Of a stretch of 64,000 bases of DNA, positions 1 to 10,788 are shown in pieces. The stretch lies in contig NC_057925.1 of NCBI RefSeq assembly GCF_018873765.1, positions 388,927-452,926 of the forward strand, read 5' to 3'. The number at the start of each line of letters is the position of its first letter. Within the stretch, counting starts at the first letter, position 1. The notes beneath the pieces are model-generated. The model was not told the origin of the DNA and searched no databases. It was given only the letters and a program-made list of their open reading frames with translations. The position numbers and the translations under genes are program-made. Origin of the DNA: Telopea speciosissima. Lineage: Eukaryota; Streptophyta; Magnoliopsida; Proteales; Proteaceae.

Positions 1-2219
1 CGTGGAAGAGAGAAAGAGGAGAGAAAGGAGAATGAAGAAAGAAGAAAGAAGGAAAGAAGAAAGAAGGAAGGAGAAAAGGAGGAAGAAGGGTGGAGAATCT
101 TGGTTGGAGGTTTGAAGATCACTTCTTGGAGCCTCAACATGGAGCCTTCTACCTTGGGGTGGGTAAGCCATTCAATCCCATCTCTTTTCTTCTATTTTGG
201 GTTTTGGGGTTTGGAAAATGGGAGAAATTCGACCTAGGGTTCTCTTGGAACCTAAGGAATCTATGGAACCTCTAAACCTAGATTATGGTGGAGTTATTTC
301 ACTCCATTACAAGCCCTAAGCCTAAGTAATCTCTTTCCATTTAAGAAATTTAAGGTTTCTACCATATTATGTCCTAATTTAGGTTCTCTTTGTTTTCTCT
401 TAAATCCATGGGATTACATGGACCTAATGAGGTCTTAGAACCCTAATGGACCTAGGAGGAAGCTTTCTTGAAGCCTCCCTACCTTTAAACCCCTTGGAAA
501 ATGAATCCCTAGTGAGAAACCCTTCAATTTTCGGTTCCTGCAGTATGTGGTTTTACACTCGGATTCATTTTCAAAACCACACCGCAACCGACCTTGACTA
601 AAACTATCCTAAGCCCCTGGTTAGCTAGGATTTACATGTGGTTTCTGCACTGCAAGAAACCACCCCGAAATTACCTCCCGAAAAGGCCCCCGTGAAGCTC
701 GGATTTACACTCGGATTCGCTTAAAACCACATCCGCATCCGACCTTGACTAAAACTGCCCCGGGCCCCTGGTTTCCTAGGATTTACACTCGGATTCAGTT
801 TTCGAAACCACATCCGCATCCGACCTTGACTAAAATTGTCCCGGGGCCCTGGTTTCCTAGGATTTACATGTGGTTGGAATTTGGGCATGAAACCACACCG
901 CAACCACTTCACTTCGAAACCTTATACTTAAATGATTAATGGGAGACCTTTTGGGGATCCGTCCCTTTACTTAATTAATCCTGTTTGCACTCTTTATTTA
1001 GGTTAAAGTTTTCATCTTGTGACGTGTTACTTGATTGGCGACAACTCATAACATCGGACATAACACAAATAGTGAGTGGGTTTGGTTGTTTGGGCTTGAT
1101 ATTATTATTGCATTGTATATTATGTCATCATTATAAATTATTAAGCATGCTTGCGCATATTGCATATTTTTATATATGAATGTTATGATGTTGATTGGTA
1201 ATGTTGTACCTTGATGGGTCTCGTGTGGGTATCGGTTTGAACCCCGAACACTATATACATTTATGAAGAAATTATGTTGAATGTCATGTTGAATCAGATG
1301 CGCTGTGCTCGTCTGGTAACCGGCACTAAACCGGATGAAAAGTTGATGCGCCCGGATTACCTCTCGGACGATAGGACTTGCATGTAGTCGTGGCTAGGAT
1401 TTTACACCCTTATGCTACGACCCTTACCAACAGGGGTTTAGGTGTTGGGTAATCAGACACCGGATTCTGCGGGAGGTGGGAGAGGCCATCATGGTAGTAT
1501 TGGTTATCGTGGTCCGCCACCGAGTGGTCTTGGAGGCTTCGATCGGCGTAGGTCCCACGTGACAATTGAGGTTTCATTGTGGCGATAAGTTAAGTGACCC
1601 TGAGTTGTCTCCCGAGTTGTCACAAGAGCATATGCCATTGACTTAGTTGTGATGTTAGGTGGAAAATTTACTTAACATATGCATGCATCATTGGACTATG
1701 TGAATTGTGTGTTTGTGCATCCCCATCCCCTCACCGGCTCGGTGGAGAGCTAACCCCTCGTGTACACAATTTTTAGATTATGATGCAGTACGGAGGAGGC
1801 CTAAGTCGTGTTAGAGGAACATGGCAACGGTGTCCTTGTGACAATTGTGCCTACGGGCCGTGAGAATTTAGGGACTTGTTCCCTTTTGTTTATTTTAGGC
1901 GTAGGCCCATGTATAAACATTTCTGTTATACCCTTGTTGATCATTATTAGATGGTAATAAAAATGGATTAACTACGGTATTTATCATCTAGGCTTTGATC
2001 ATCTTGTAACTATTAATTTTATACGCTCCGCAAAACTAGTGATCATTTGGAATGTAATATTTCCCTTTTCGCACTCTGATATTATATTATTTTAATATTA
2101 GTTATGATGTGCGTTGGGACACTCGTGTCGATGATCCTGGCAACTTAGTAGGATGACAAGCGTCGTCCTAGTCACCCCTTATAATGTATTTTATCCCTTG
2201 TTGGGATGGGGGCGTGACA
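1..2219. repeat. LTR-like retroelement DNA, cut by left edge
   Basis: No credible protein is encoded here. The right edge ends in GGGGGCGTGACA, whose complement TGTCACGCCCCC is the usual start of many plant gypsy LTRs. The stretch has the features of a long non-coding LTR: purine-rich start, many short diverged blocks, and a tandem repeat. The partner LTR and internal region are not in the window, so orientation and lineage are uncertain. It could also be a solo LTR. The family is an inference from the terminus only. Confidence 0.4.
551..905. repeat. Tandem repeat, about 78-81 bp unit
   Basis: The phrase GGATTTACACTCGGATTC recurs at 701 and 779, with diverged forms at about 551, 627 and 860. 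Each is followed by AAAACCACATCCGCATCC and CCTTGACTAAAACTG. The spacing of the clean copies is 78 bp, then 81 bp. The array lies inside the LTR-like DNA and has no convincing coding potential. Confidence 0.65.
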
Positions 2220-3541
2220 GATTGCATTCTTGAACAGCTTGATGAATAGATCTTCCTTGCTGTTTTGGTAGCTTGTGCTAGTACAAATGTTGTTGAAGAA
2301 GGTTCATGAATCTAATCGGAGGTTTACCATATCGAATAATAGGAAAGGGGTTTAGGGTTTCAAGTTTTGGGGAAATTGAGAAAGATGAGGGTTGTCTGTT
2401 TCTGTGAACTTGAAGATCCCAAGAGCTGCTTAAGCCATCGTTTCCAAAATGAAAAATGAAAAACCTGCAATCTCAGCAGAGAAATGGTCATACTTAAGCC
2501 ATCGTTTCCTCATTAGAGACTTATCAATTTTCAAAATAGATTGCAATCTCATAAACAAAACCAAACAAAAAAAGAGGGCAAAAAAAGAAGAAATCTGCCA
2601 TCTCAGTTGATAAAAGGTCATATACAGAATAGATTGCAACATAACTTTAATATTATAAGAAGAAACCGGAAAACATTAATTTTGTTTTTGGTTCTTCACC
2701 TGCTTTGATTTCTCCTTAGAATTAATTTTCTATTTTCCATTTTTTTTCCCACCTGAACAAATCGACGTCGCTTGGGAGAAACCCTTCTTAGAGCTTCTTC
2801 TGCCCAACTCATCTTTGATTTTACATTTTAATTTCATCAATTAAAAACCAAGTGCCCATTCGCCTTTCTTGACTTTCATACGAAAAGGGCTCTCTCTGCC
2901 TGTGAGTTTGGACTTCAGAATGAACTGTGCCCCTATGAATTTGGCAACCAAATTAAAAAAATGTCCCGCCCAACAAGGTGCGAAGTATGAATCCAAGTTG
3001 TATCGATTTTGCAGGTTATCATCTGATGAAGAATCAGATGTGAATAAGAGCGTCAATCAGTATCGATGCGTGTAAGACCACGGCGATCATAACTTCATCA
3101 TGTTCTTCCAAACTGATTTCCATGAGTTGCAGGTTTTTTCTTTTTTCTTGAAGGGTATTTTGATAACTTTATCCCTTGATTTTAACACTGTTAGTCATAA
3201 ACTAACGGAATAGGTTTATTTGTTAATATTTGTAAACCTCAAGCGAATACGCAGAATTTTCTAAAACTGGAGGGTAAAATCATATTTTCATTAAACCTTA
3301 GGGATGATATGTACAAATTACCCAAATTTTTAAACAGCAGAACCATCGCTTGTAGTGGATCCGATCCACAAGTGGCTAATACCACATTTGAGATATCCGC
3401 TTTTCTTGGCAATCTACTGTATAAAGTATATTTTATTGCATCGTTCTATTTCAAAGCACAACTCCACTGATATACATTTGACACACAAAGATGTTCAATT
3501 TCGCCCATGAATGAAGCACAGCTCCACGCCTCCACTGATAT
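2220..3541. other. AT-rich spacer with a short duplication
   Basis: I see no gene here. An imperfect tandem duplication of about 64 bp starts with TAAGCCATCGTTTCC at 2431 and 2495. Small open frames at about 2840-3075 lack family resemblance, splice signals or a promoter and look fortuitous. Confidence 0.5.
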
Positions 3542-3598
3542 AGGTGCTAGGGAAATCGCGAAATTCTACGACAGAGCTTCGCGATTTCCCTAGCACCT
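3542..3598. repeat. Perfect 21-bp inverted repeat (hairpin)
   Basis: The arms 3542-3562 and 3578-3598 are exact reverse complements (AGGTGCTAGGGAAATCG...), separated by a 15-nt loop. This is a short foldback element or the remnant of one. It lies about 230 bp upstream of a candidate ATG. It does not carry the 19-nt core of the larger hairpins described elsewhere. Confidence 0.8.
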
Positions 3599-3739
3599 TT
3601 ATCTTTTTTAGTACCCCAGGATCGATATCGTATCGGTCAGTAATTGGTGTGAATACAAATTGGCCATTCCGATACGATTCCTCAAACCATGGTAGTATAG
3701 GTACCCTCCCTTACCGTCTTAGAGAACCTTCTCCCACAG

Positions 3740-3750
3740 TATATATAAAA
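3740..3750 (+). promoter_or_regulatory. Possible TATA box
   Basis: TATATATAAAA lies 78 bp upstream of the ATG at 3828, a plausible distance for a plant core promoter. It supports the candidate first exon only weakly, because AT-rich runs are common here. Confidence 0.35.
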
Positions 3751-3827
3751 TATAGAGAATTACTGGCTCCTCCCCTCGATTATACATTTATACCTTCATA
3801 AGAGTCCCTTCCCCTGCATATTGAATA

Positions 3828-5036
3828 ATGTCTCTCGTCCTCACTGTCTCGTTCACCACAGCGTATAGAATTCGCCAGCCTCTTCACCATCTATCGTCAA
3901 AGCTGGGATTTCTGTCTTCCCCAGCTTCCTGTATCAGGCCCAAGCAATCATTCCTGGTCTCGTGTGTGAAGGTATGGACGTTGGTTCTTGTCATTTCAGT
4001 TGTTTAATTTCATTTTATACTTGTATTTTAAAATTTCAATTGTGAGAAGATCTCCTGGTAGTTCTAGAATGGATTTATGTTCCTAAATCTTTATTAGAGT
4101 ATTATTATCCTTGTATAATATGGCTTTCATGGAACGCAGGAAAATATTGCCCTCCCTCTTTTCCTGGGCCAATGAAAACCCTCTTAATCCTTCGATTTTC
4201 GCCAGGAATCGTATGTTGTTGGTCGATTGCTGATTGCCATTTTCATCTCTCTCTCTCTGGTTGGGACTTTGGAGTTCATGGATTGGTTTGATCGTCATCC
4301 TTTTCTGTCGATTTAATTTTCCCTTTTCACTTTCGCTACACGGGTATGATAATCTTCTTCTATGTCACTTTCGCTATATGGACATGTTAACGATCTTCTA
4401 TGCTTGTTTACCTTAACTTTTACTTGGTTTACCAGTTGATTGGTTTGAAAACCGACTTTCTTCTCTTATTTGACGATCAGAGTTCATGTAATTTTCATGC
4501 ACTCATCATTCCATGTACTGGTCTCTGATTTCGCCTGATGCACTTCTGGTTTGTTGATAGTTATAGTTTCCTTTTACATCTTTCGTATTTAATGTATGGT
4601 ATTTTGTATCCAGTTGGCACTTGGCAGTTGCTTCAATCCTATTCAAGCCCATGAATGTTGTGAACTTCGATGAATCCATATTTTTCTAAGCAAAAGCGCT
4701 GCCCTGATAAAATGAATACCTCATCCCAGTGAGGCCTAGGTCTAGAAATTACTTGGCAGCCGATTAAGCAAAGGAGGCATAGTACAAACTCTACATATAT
4801 CGAACCCTATGCTTTTGTTATTGTGTACATACACTTTTGTTTTGTTTCTTGCTGATTGTGTTCATATGTAATATGAAAATCTTATTTCTTTTTAATTGTA
4901 AATATGAGGGGGGGGGGGGGCAATATATATATATATAAATAATTAATATCAGCTTCAAAGTTAGAATTTAACAAATGAAACCCGTTTGGACTCCTTCCTC
5001 TTTGATGTTCACCGCGAAAGTGGTGGTGGTTGCAAC
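3828..5036 (+). CDS. Candidate 5' exons of an unidentified gene
   Basis: An ATG at 3828 opens a 48-codon frame to a consensus donor (AAG|GTATGG, exon end 3971). The peptide is rich in Ser, Arg and hydrophobic residues, starts MSLVLTVSF and lacks acidic residues, as plastid transit peptides do. A second possible exon at 4965-5036 (acceptor TTAG, donor AAC|GTGAGT) is in phase and would read NLTNETRLDSFLF and onward. No further exon is recognisable before 5.9 kb, where retroelements begin, so this is either the start of a gene broken by insertions or chance. I do not recognise a family and assign no function. The promoter-like TATA run at 3740 and the two good donors are the only support. Confidence 0.3.
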
Positions 5037-5903
5037 GTGAGTTCCAGGCATGTACCTCCCTCCTCCCCCTTCTTCTTCTTCTTCTTGTTCCTCCCATTTC
5101 CTCATTTTCCCTTTCTTTTCCCCCTATTTTCTGTTTGGACACCTTGAACAATATGTCGACTAGTGTACTAGGCGTTCAAGAACTGCCTTGGTGCCTATGT
5201 GACGCCTTGACAACTGTGGTAATGCAATCCTGGGTTGTGAAGCCCTGCTTTGGGATCGCTGTGGTCCCACAAGAATTCTAACTAATCCAAATCAAGAGTT
5301 TGATGGCAAAACTATAAATATGGTGAAGTTTGAGATCCCTTTTGGGAGAAGAAACAAAACCAGGACTTAATTGGAAACAATTACTTTAGATAAGGGCAAT
5401 TCTTATGAAGAGAGGATAAAACAGAAACCAATGATGAGATAAAGGGGGTTTGTGTAATTAACATCAATTCTGGTTTTACTTGTAAATAAGAGGACTGTTA
5501 TGTAATGTAAGTCTGTACACCGAAGGTAACAGTCCCAATAATAGTCCTCAAACTCCAAAAAACTCAGGTGGGAAAACTCAGACTTAGTAGGGAAGATAAG
5601 CAGTCAAATCTGAGAATAAATTTCAAATCAGGAAGACAAATTAGACTACTCACCTCTCTTTGGAACCCTAAGAGGATAAAGGGTTCCACTAGAGGCTGTA
5701 ATATGTAAAGCATACTCATACGACATTCTTTGGAGGTCTATTCCTCACACCAATCTGTAATGGAGGGAGTCTAGAAGCTGTTAAAGGTGATTCAAGCCCT
5801 AAAAGAGCTACCCAGAAATTTCTGCCAGCCTATTTTTTCTCATTTCTGCTTCTGGCTTCATCTCTGTTTGGTTTGCTATCCCACCAAGCCTATTTGGATC
5901 GCC
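5037..5903. other. Spacer with a hAT-MITE end fragment
   Basis: Nothing coding is evident. At about 5160-5218 the sequence GACGCCTTGACAACTGTGG resembles the right end of the 60.7-63.5 kb hAT-type element (GCCTTGACAACTATG), so this is probably a degraded family member. The poly-G and AT runs just upstream (4909-4937) are simple sequence. Confidence 0.4.
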
Positions 5904-6020
5904 CAAGGTAATGTAGTCCTAGATAGGTAGGAGACCTACTAGGAGCCAGGTAAATCAGAGTTTTTAACTATGCTGGCCGAATGGGACAGAATAGATAAAC
6001 TAGGGCAGAATTAGGGTTAA

Positions 6021-7120
6021 AAATGTAGTTCTAGATAGGGTAAAGCCCTACTAGAAGCCAATTAAATCAGGACCAATAACAAGGAACTAAGGGGCTGTTG
6101 GTTCTGCAGTTTCAGTTGGACAGAATTGCAGTTTTAGGTCAAATCTAGGGCTTAGGTTAAGATAATGCAAGGGGGGCTTAGGGGGTATGGCTAGGCAGGT
6201 TTATAGGACTCTAATAATGTAGGTATTATAGAGTTTTAAGTGTTTTGAAAATTCTGTAAAACTGGGCAGTAAGTCAGGATCGACTATGGGTTTTGGGGAA
6301 ATTAATGAAGGATAAGGGATTAGGGTTTTGATGGACAAATATGGCTGAGCAGCAAGATCTAGAGTTTAATGGAATTCAAGCAAAAATAAAGGGGATCAAT
6401 TGGGGGAAAGGATTAAAGGGTTAGAAGAAGAAATTGGGTGTCAAACTTACTGGAGATTCCACTGGCAGCAGCTTGAACAGATGTGAAGGATAGAACCACC
6501 TTCGAATTGAAGAAGATCCTCCCAGCCGTCACGGCGTAAGGAGTCAACCGGATTCTGTACCAGTCCCTTTCCACCTTGATAGAACCACAAGGAAGCACAC
6601 TCAACAGAGCAGGGCAGCAGCAATGGCAGCAAACAAAAGCTTTTCATTAATCAAATTCGTGTTCAAGGCTTTGCCCCCTTACAACCTTATATAAAATACT
6701 CAAAAATAGACTTCTACTCTAAAAAGGAAAGGCCTAACCCAATCCTTAACCTACTAGGTAACTTAAACTGACTAGGAAACTAAAATACTAAAAAAAATTG
6801 ATTCAAAACATGGTTGGACTTATAGAATCCTAATCCAGCCCAACTTACATCATATGACCACTTAAGTTGTCACATGACCACTTAACCAATTCACATGATC
6901 ACTTAAATTGAACCAATTTGAACTGGTTCAATTAAAAAAACATAAAAATAAACTAAGTATTGGGCTAATCTCGTATGCAACCTATATACCCCTAGTTTGG
7001 GCTTATTAAAGTGGCCTATTACATAGAAAACCCTTGGGATCAAAGGCCCAACATATATATATCCCAACCCTAGACTTATTTATAAAGAAATAAGCCCATT
7101 TCGGTGATGAATCTGCATCA
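6021..7120 (-). repeat. 3' LTR of the gag-only element
   Basis: On the minus strand it begins TGATGCAGATTCATCACC and ends near GAACTACATTT. It aligns over its full length with 7794-8850, sharing for example TTATAGGACTCTAATAATG and GGCAGCAAACAAAAGC. Differences are scattered substitutions and small indels. Confidence 0.8.
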
Positions 7121-7778
7121 ACTCTCCCCAACTTGAAAAAATTCGTCCTTGAATTTTGCAGTGATGAGGGGGAAACAACATATGAGTAGCAGCTTCAACC
7201 ATTCCCAAACAAAATTCTGGTGATGTAGGAACATTAGGGATGAAGTCTTCAAAGCGTGGAGCTTTCTCTTCGAAGAACCATGGTGACATAACAAACTCTA
7301 TGTGTTCGATCTCTGAATCACCCGTGAATGCCCTATCCATAGAGTCTTCAGTTTTAATAACCTTCTTAGACACCAGCTCCACCGCTTCATCTTCTACTGT
7401 ATCAACCTTATCTACATTGGTTTCTTCGACATAGACCACTTCAGTAAGATCTTGTACATGTTGATTTTCCATCTTTGAAGCTATAGGAGTAGTCTCTTTC
7501 TTTTCATCACAATTCACTGTCACTTCAGATTTATTTTCAGCTTCCTTTGGCAATGAAAATATGTATTCTCTATACTTGTCTGTGTCTTCTTTGTAACCTC
7601 TGAGTCTATCCCTGTGATCTTTGGCAGGGGTGCTTCTTTGTTCTCCCAATCGTTGCAACCTATCCAGGATGGCTTCATTTGCAGCCCTTTGTTCAACAAC
7701 AAATTTCTGGAACAATTCCAACATAGCAGCCATAGGATCTGCTGATGGGTTTACTACTTGATTACCATGCTGATCCAT
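7080..7778 (-). CDS. Gag-like protein of the non-autonomous element
   Basis: The 232-codon frame starts 3 bp after the primer-binding site with ATGGATCAGCATGG and ends inside the 3' LTR. The N-terminal part (about residues 10-50) has the amphipathic, basic and acidic helical look of plant gag leaders (FVVEQRAANEAILDRLQRLG). Residues 60-170 are strongly acidic and low in complexity. No CCHC knuckle, protease or other enzyme motif is visible. Its position right after the primer-binding site is the main argument that it is gag-derived. It presumably supplies or mimics a capsid-related function while enzymes come from an autonomous partner. The frame is open throughout, which is notable for a non-autonomous element, but expression is unknown. 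Confidence 0.6.
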   Translation of the reverse strand: MDQHGNQVVNPSADPMAAMLELFQKFVVEQRAANEAILDRLQRLGEQRSTPAKDHRDRLRGYKEDTDKYREYIFSLPKEAENKSEVTVNCDEKKETTPIASKMENQHVQDLTEVVYVEETNVDKVDTVEDEAVELVSKKVIKTEDSMDRAFTGDSEIEHIEFVMSPWFFEEKAPRFEDFIPNVPTSPEFCLGMVEAATHMLFPPHHCKIQGRIFSSWGELMQIHHRNGLISL

Positions 7779-7780
7779 GG

Positions 7781-7793
7781 CTCTGATGCCAAA
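7781..7793 (-). other. tRNA primer-binding site
   Basis: On the minus strand TTTGGCATCAGAG directly follows the 5' LTR. It resembles the initiator-Met primer-binding site of plant LTR elements, with GCATC in place of GTATC. It fixes the transcription direction of the element as leftward. Confidence 0.7.
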
Positions 7794-8850
7794 TAATGTA
7801 GTTCTAGATAGGGTAAAGCCCTACTAGAAGCCAATTAAACCAGGACCAATGACAAGGAACTAAGGGGTTGTTGGTTCTGCAGTTCAAGAGACGTGCAGTG
7901 CGGTTTTAGGTCAAATCTAGGGCTTAGGTTAGGATAATGGAAGGGGGGCTTAGGGGGTATGGCTAGGCAGGTTTATAGGACTCTAATAATGTAGGTATTA
8001 TAGAGTTCTAAGTGTTTTGAAAATTCTGTAAAACTGGGCAGTAAGTCAGGATCAACTATGGGTTTTGGGGAAATTAATGAAGGATGAGGGGATTAGGGTT
8101 TTGATGGACAAATATGGCTGAGCAGCAAGATCTAGAGTTTAATGGAATTCAAGCAAAAATAAAGGGGGATCAATTGGGGGAAAGGATTAGAGGGTTAGAA
8201 GAAGAAATTGGGTGTCAAACTTACTGGAGATTCCACTGGCGGCAGCTTGAACAGATGTGAAGGATAGAACCACCTTCGAATTGAAGAAGATCCTCTCAGC
8301 CGTCACGGCGTAAGGAGTCAACCAGGTTCCACCAGTCCCTTTTCACCTTGATAGAACCACAAGGATGCACACTCAACTGAGCAGGGCAGCAGCAATGGCA
8401 GCAAACAAAAGCTTTTCATTCATCAAATTTGTGTTCAAGGCTTTGCCCCCTTACAACCTTATATAAAAGACTCAAAAATAGACTTCTACTTTAAAAAGGA
8501 AAGGCTTAACCCAATCCTTAACCTATTAGGTAACTTAAACTGACTAGGAAACTAAAATACTAAAAGAAATAGACTCAAAACATGGCTGGACTTATAGAGT
8601 CCTAATCCAGCCCAACTTACATCACATGATCACTTAAATTGAACCAATTTGAACCGGTTAAATTAAAAAACACAAAAATAAACTAAGTATTGAGCTAATT
8701 CCGTATGCAACCTATATAACCCTAGTTTAGGCTCATTAAAGTGGCCTATTACATAGAAAACCCTTGGGATCAAAGGCCCAACATATATATATCCCAACCC
8801 TAGACTTATTTCTAAAAAAATAAGCCCATTTTGGTGATGAATTTGCATCA
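7794..8850 (-). repeat. 5' LTR of the gag-only element
   Basis: Upstream LTR in the minus orientation, matching 6021-7120. Boundaries are set by the primer-binding site on one side and the TGATGCA terminus (TGCATCA on the plus strand, ending 8850) on the other. Confidence 0.8.
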
Positions 8851-9954
8851 GTTAGGGTTAGGGTTTTGAGCTAGGGTTTTATTTGGTAATGATGTGCAGG
8901 TTTTTAGGAGTCTATTAATATAAGTTTGGTTTGATTTGGATGAAGTTGGAAATCTAGGGTTTCGGGTTAGAGGCCTTGTAAAAATTGGGTGTTTTTAGAA
9001 TCTAGGGTTTAGAGATAGAATATGGGGAAAGTGAGCTGGTCGAATGTTACTGGCAATATGGGGAGTAAGATGAAAATAAAAAGATCAGATTTTGATGGGT
9101 GGTTAGGTCTAGGTTGAGGTTAGGGCTGTAGGGCTTAATTAGGGTTTAAGGGATTATAAGCCTGCAATGGAGAATTGAAATTAGGGTTGTTGTCGAGTAA
9201 AGTATGAAGGCTGTGGATGAAGTTTAATGATGATTGATGGAGGGAATAAGGATGCTGGTTTGATGATCTGAATTGAATCGATGGGGAAGGTGGGTTTACG
9301 TTAGAGGATGAGAAGTAGAAGATGTAAACAGAAACTTTGAATCAAACTTATTGGTTTGAAGAACTCAAAGGCAGCAACTTGAAAATTGAAGAAACCTCCC
9401 GATCTTCTTGATGCAAGGAGTCGCAGGAGTCCACCCACCCTATCCACCTTGAGATCCACAAGGATGCACACTCACAAGGAGCAAAGGAGCAGCTATGGCA
9501 GCAAACAAAAGCTTTTCATTAATCAAATTCGTATCCAATGCTGGCCTCCCTTACAAACTTATATAGAAGACTCAAAAATAGACTTAGACACTAAAAAGGA
9601 AAGGCCTAACCTATTAGCTAACTTAAACTGACTAGGAAACTGAAATAGACTCAAAATAGAGTCCTAATCCAGCCCAACTAAACAACTAAAAGAAAAACTA
9701 ATAAAATCACTTAAATTGAACCACTGGTTCAAACTAGATTTGGACCGGTTCAATTTAAAACATTAAAAACATGAAAATAAACTAAGTATAGGGCTAATCC
9801 CGTATGCAACCTATTTACCCATATTTTAGGCCCATAAAAGTGGCCTATTACATTAGAAACCCATGGGATCAAAGGCCCAACATGTATATAACCCAACCCT
9901 AGACTTATTTCTAAAGAAATAAGCCCATTTCGATGATGAATCTGCATCACAAGG

Positions 9955-10770
9955 GTCCCTTTTAGATCCCCAAAAGCTTGGATTGTTCTCTGCTGCTGAA
10001 CAAAAGATTTAAGCTCATTGAAACTCCAGATGGTCTACTGCCATTTCCACTAACACTGCCTTGTTCTGCTGCTATCTCCCTCATCCCAGCACCATTTGGA
10101 GTGGGACCAGCACTGTTAGAATCTGCCAGGGGTCTCCTTTCAACCCCCTAGGGTCTCCGTTTGTGAAGTGAAACAATATGGGAGCATAGTCCATTCTCTT
10201 ACAGCCCTACAGGTATCGCCAGATTCTGGTTTGCTTCTCTGTTTAATCAAAAATGGCATGTGGTGTGTTGAATAGTTGCTAATGATTGAAGAGTTCTATT
10301 ATTTGAGTATTGTTGGTTGTTGTGGAATGAGGCTAAGGTGCAAAAGGTGGTATATTAGCTTGTGATTTGTTTTTTTTCTTCAAGAAACTGTTGTTCACTG
10401 TGTGATGGTGGTGTATTAGCTTGCTAGAATTTTATTTTCCGAAGAGGGACTGCTTGGTGTTGGTAAGGAATGTTGCTTGAGCTTCTCTAGTGGTTGTGTG
10501 ATGAAGCTATACTTTAAAGAATGTGGTGTTGTTGAATTTCTTTGAGACGTTTGCCTTGTTTGATTGCTAGACTATGTTCACTAGTGTTTGAAACTTTTTT
10601 TTGGGTTGAGAATATACTCCCCATTTGACTTTGGGTATTACTCCTATCTTGTAAGTGTGTTCTTTGGAGAAGTGAATCAACAACGGTTATTTGGAGAATT
10701 CTTCCCTGATAAGAACTGTCTCTGTTTGGGTAGAGTGTGTACTCCCCATTGGATTTGAGTATCATTTCTT
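9955..10770. other. Spacer between LTR element and copia remnant
   Basis: No gene is recognised. The expected 5' LTR and the start of gag of the downstream copia element are not visible here, so that element is either 5'-truncated or degraded beyond recognition. Confidence 0.4.
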
Positions 10771-10788
10771 GTGTATTCCTACATTATG

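Larger units (their letters stand above)
6021..8850 (-). mobile_element. Non-autonomous LTR retrotransposon with gag-like ORF only
   Basis: Two similar LTRs (6021-7120 and 7794-8850, about 1.1 kb each) enclose only about 670 bp. On the minus strand the upstream LTR is followed by TTTGGCATCAGAGCC, a near match to the initiator-Met tRNA primer-binding site TGGTATCAGAGC. The downstream LTR is preceded by TTGGGGAGAG, a polypurine tract. Between them is one gag-like reading frame and no protease, reverse transcriptase or integrase. This is the layout of the plant terminal-repeat elements with a GAG domain (TR-GAG), mobilised in trans. Flanking GTTAA (6016-6020) and GTTAG (8851-8855) may be an imperfect TSD. 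Some ambiguity remains because the target is itself rich in TTAGGG. Confidence 0.8.
5904..9954 (-). mobile_element. Solo LTR split by a nested element; TSD CAAGG
   Basis: Direct repeats CAAGG at 5904-5908 and 9950-9954 flank one LTR of the same family as the nested element. The piece 5909-6020 matches the LTR start (TAATGTAGTCCTAGATAGG). The piece 8851-9949 matches the remainder and ends in GATGAATCTGCATCA. Joined, they make about 1.2 kb with no internal region, the signature of a solo LTR formed by LTR-LTR recombination. Its copy is clearly more diverged than the two inner LTRs, so it is older. The orientation is minus, judged from the nested relative. Confidence 0.75.

Noticed and set aside
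4882-5151. Minus-strand Arg-rich frame
   Set aside because: It arises from CTT/CTC simple repeats and a poly-C/poly-G run, has no family resemblance, and would read through AT microsatellite.
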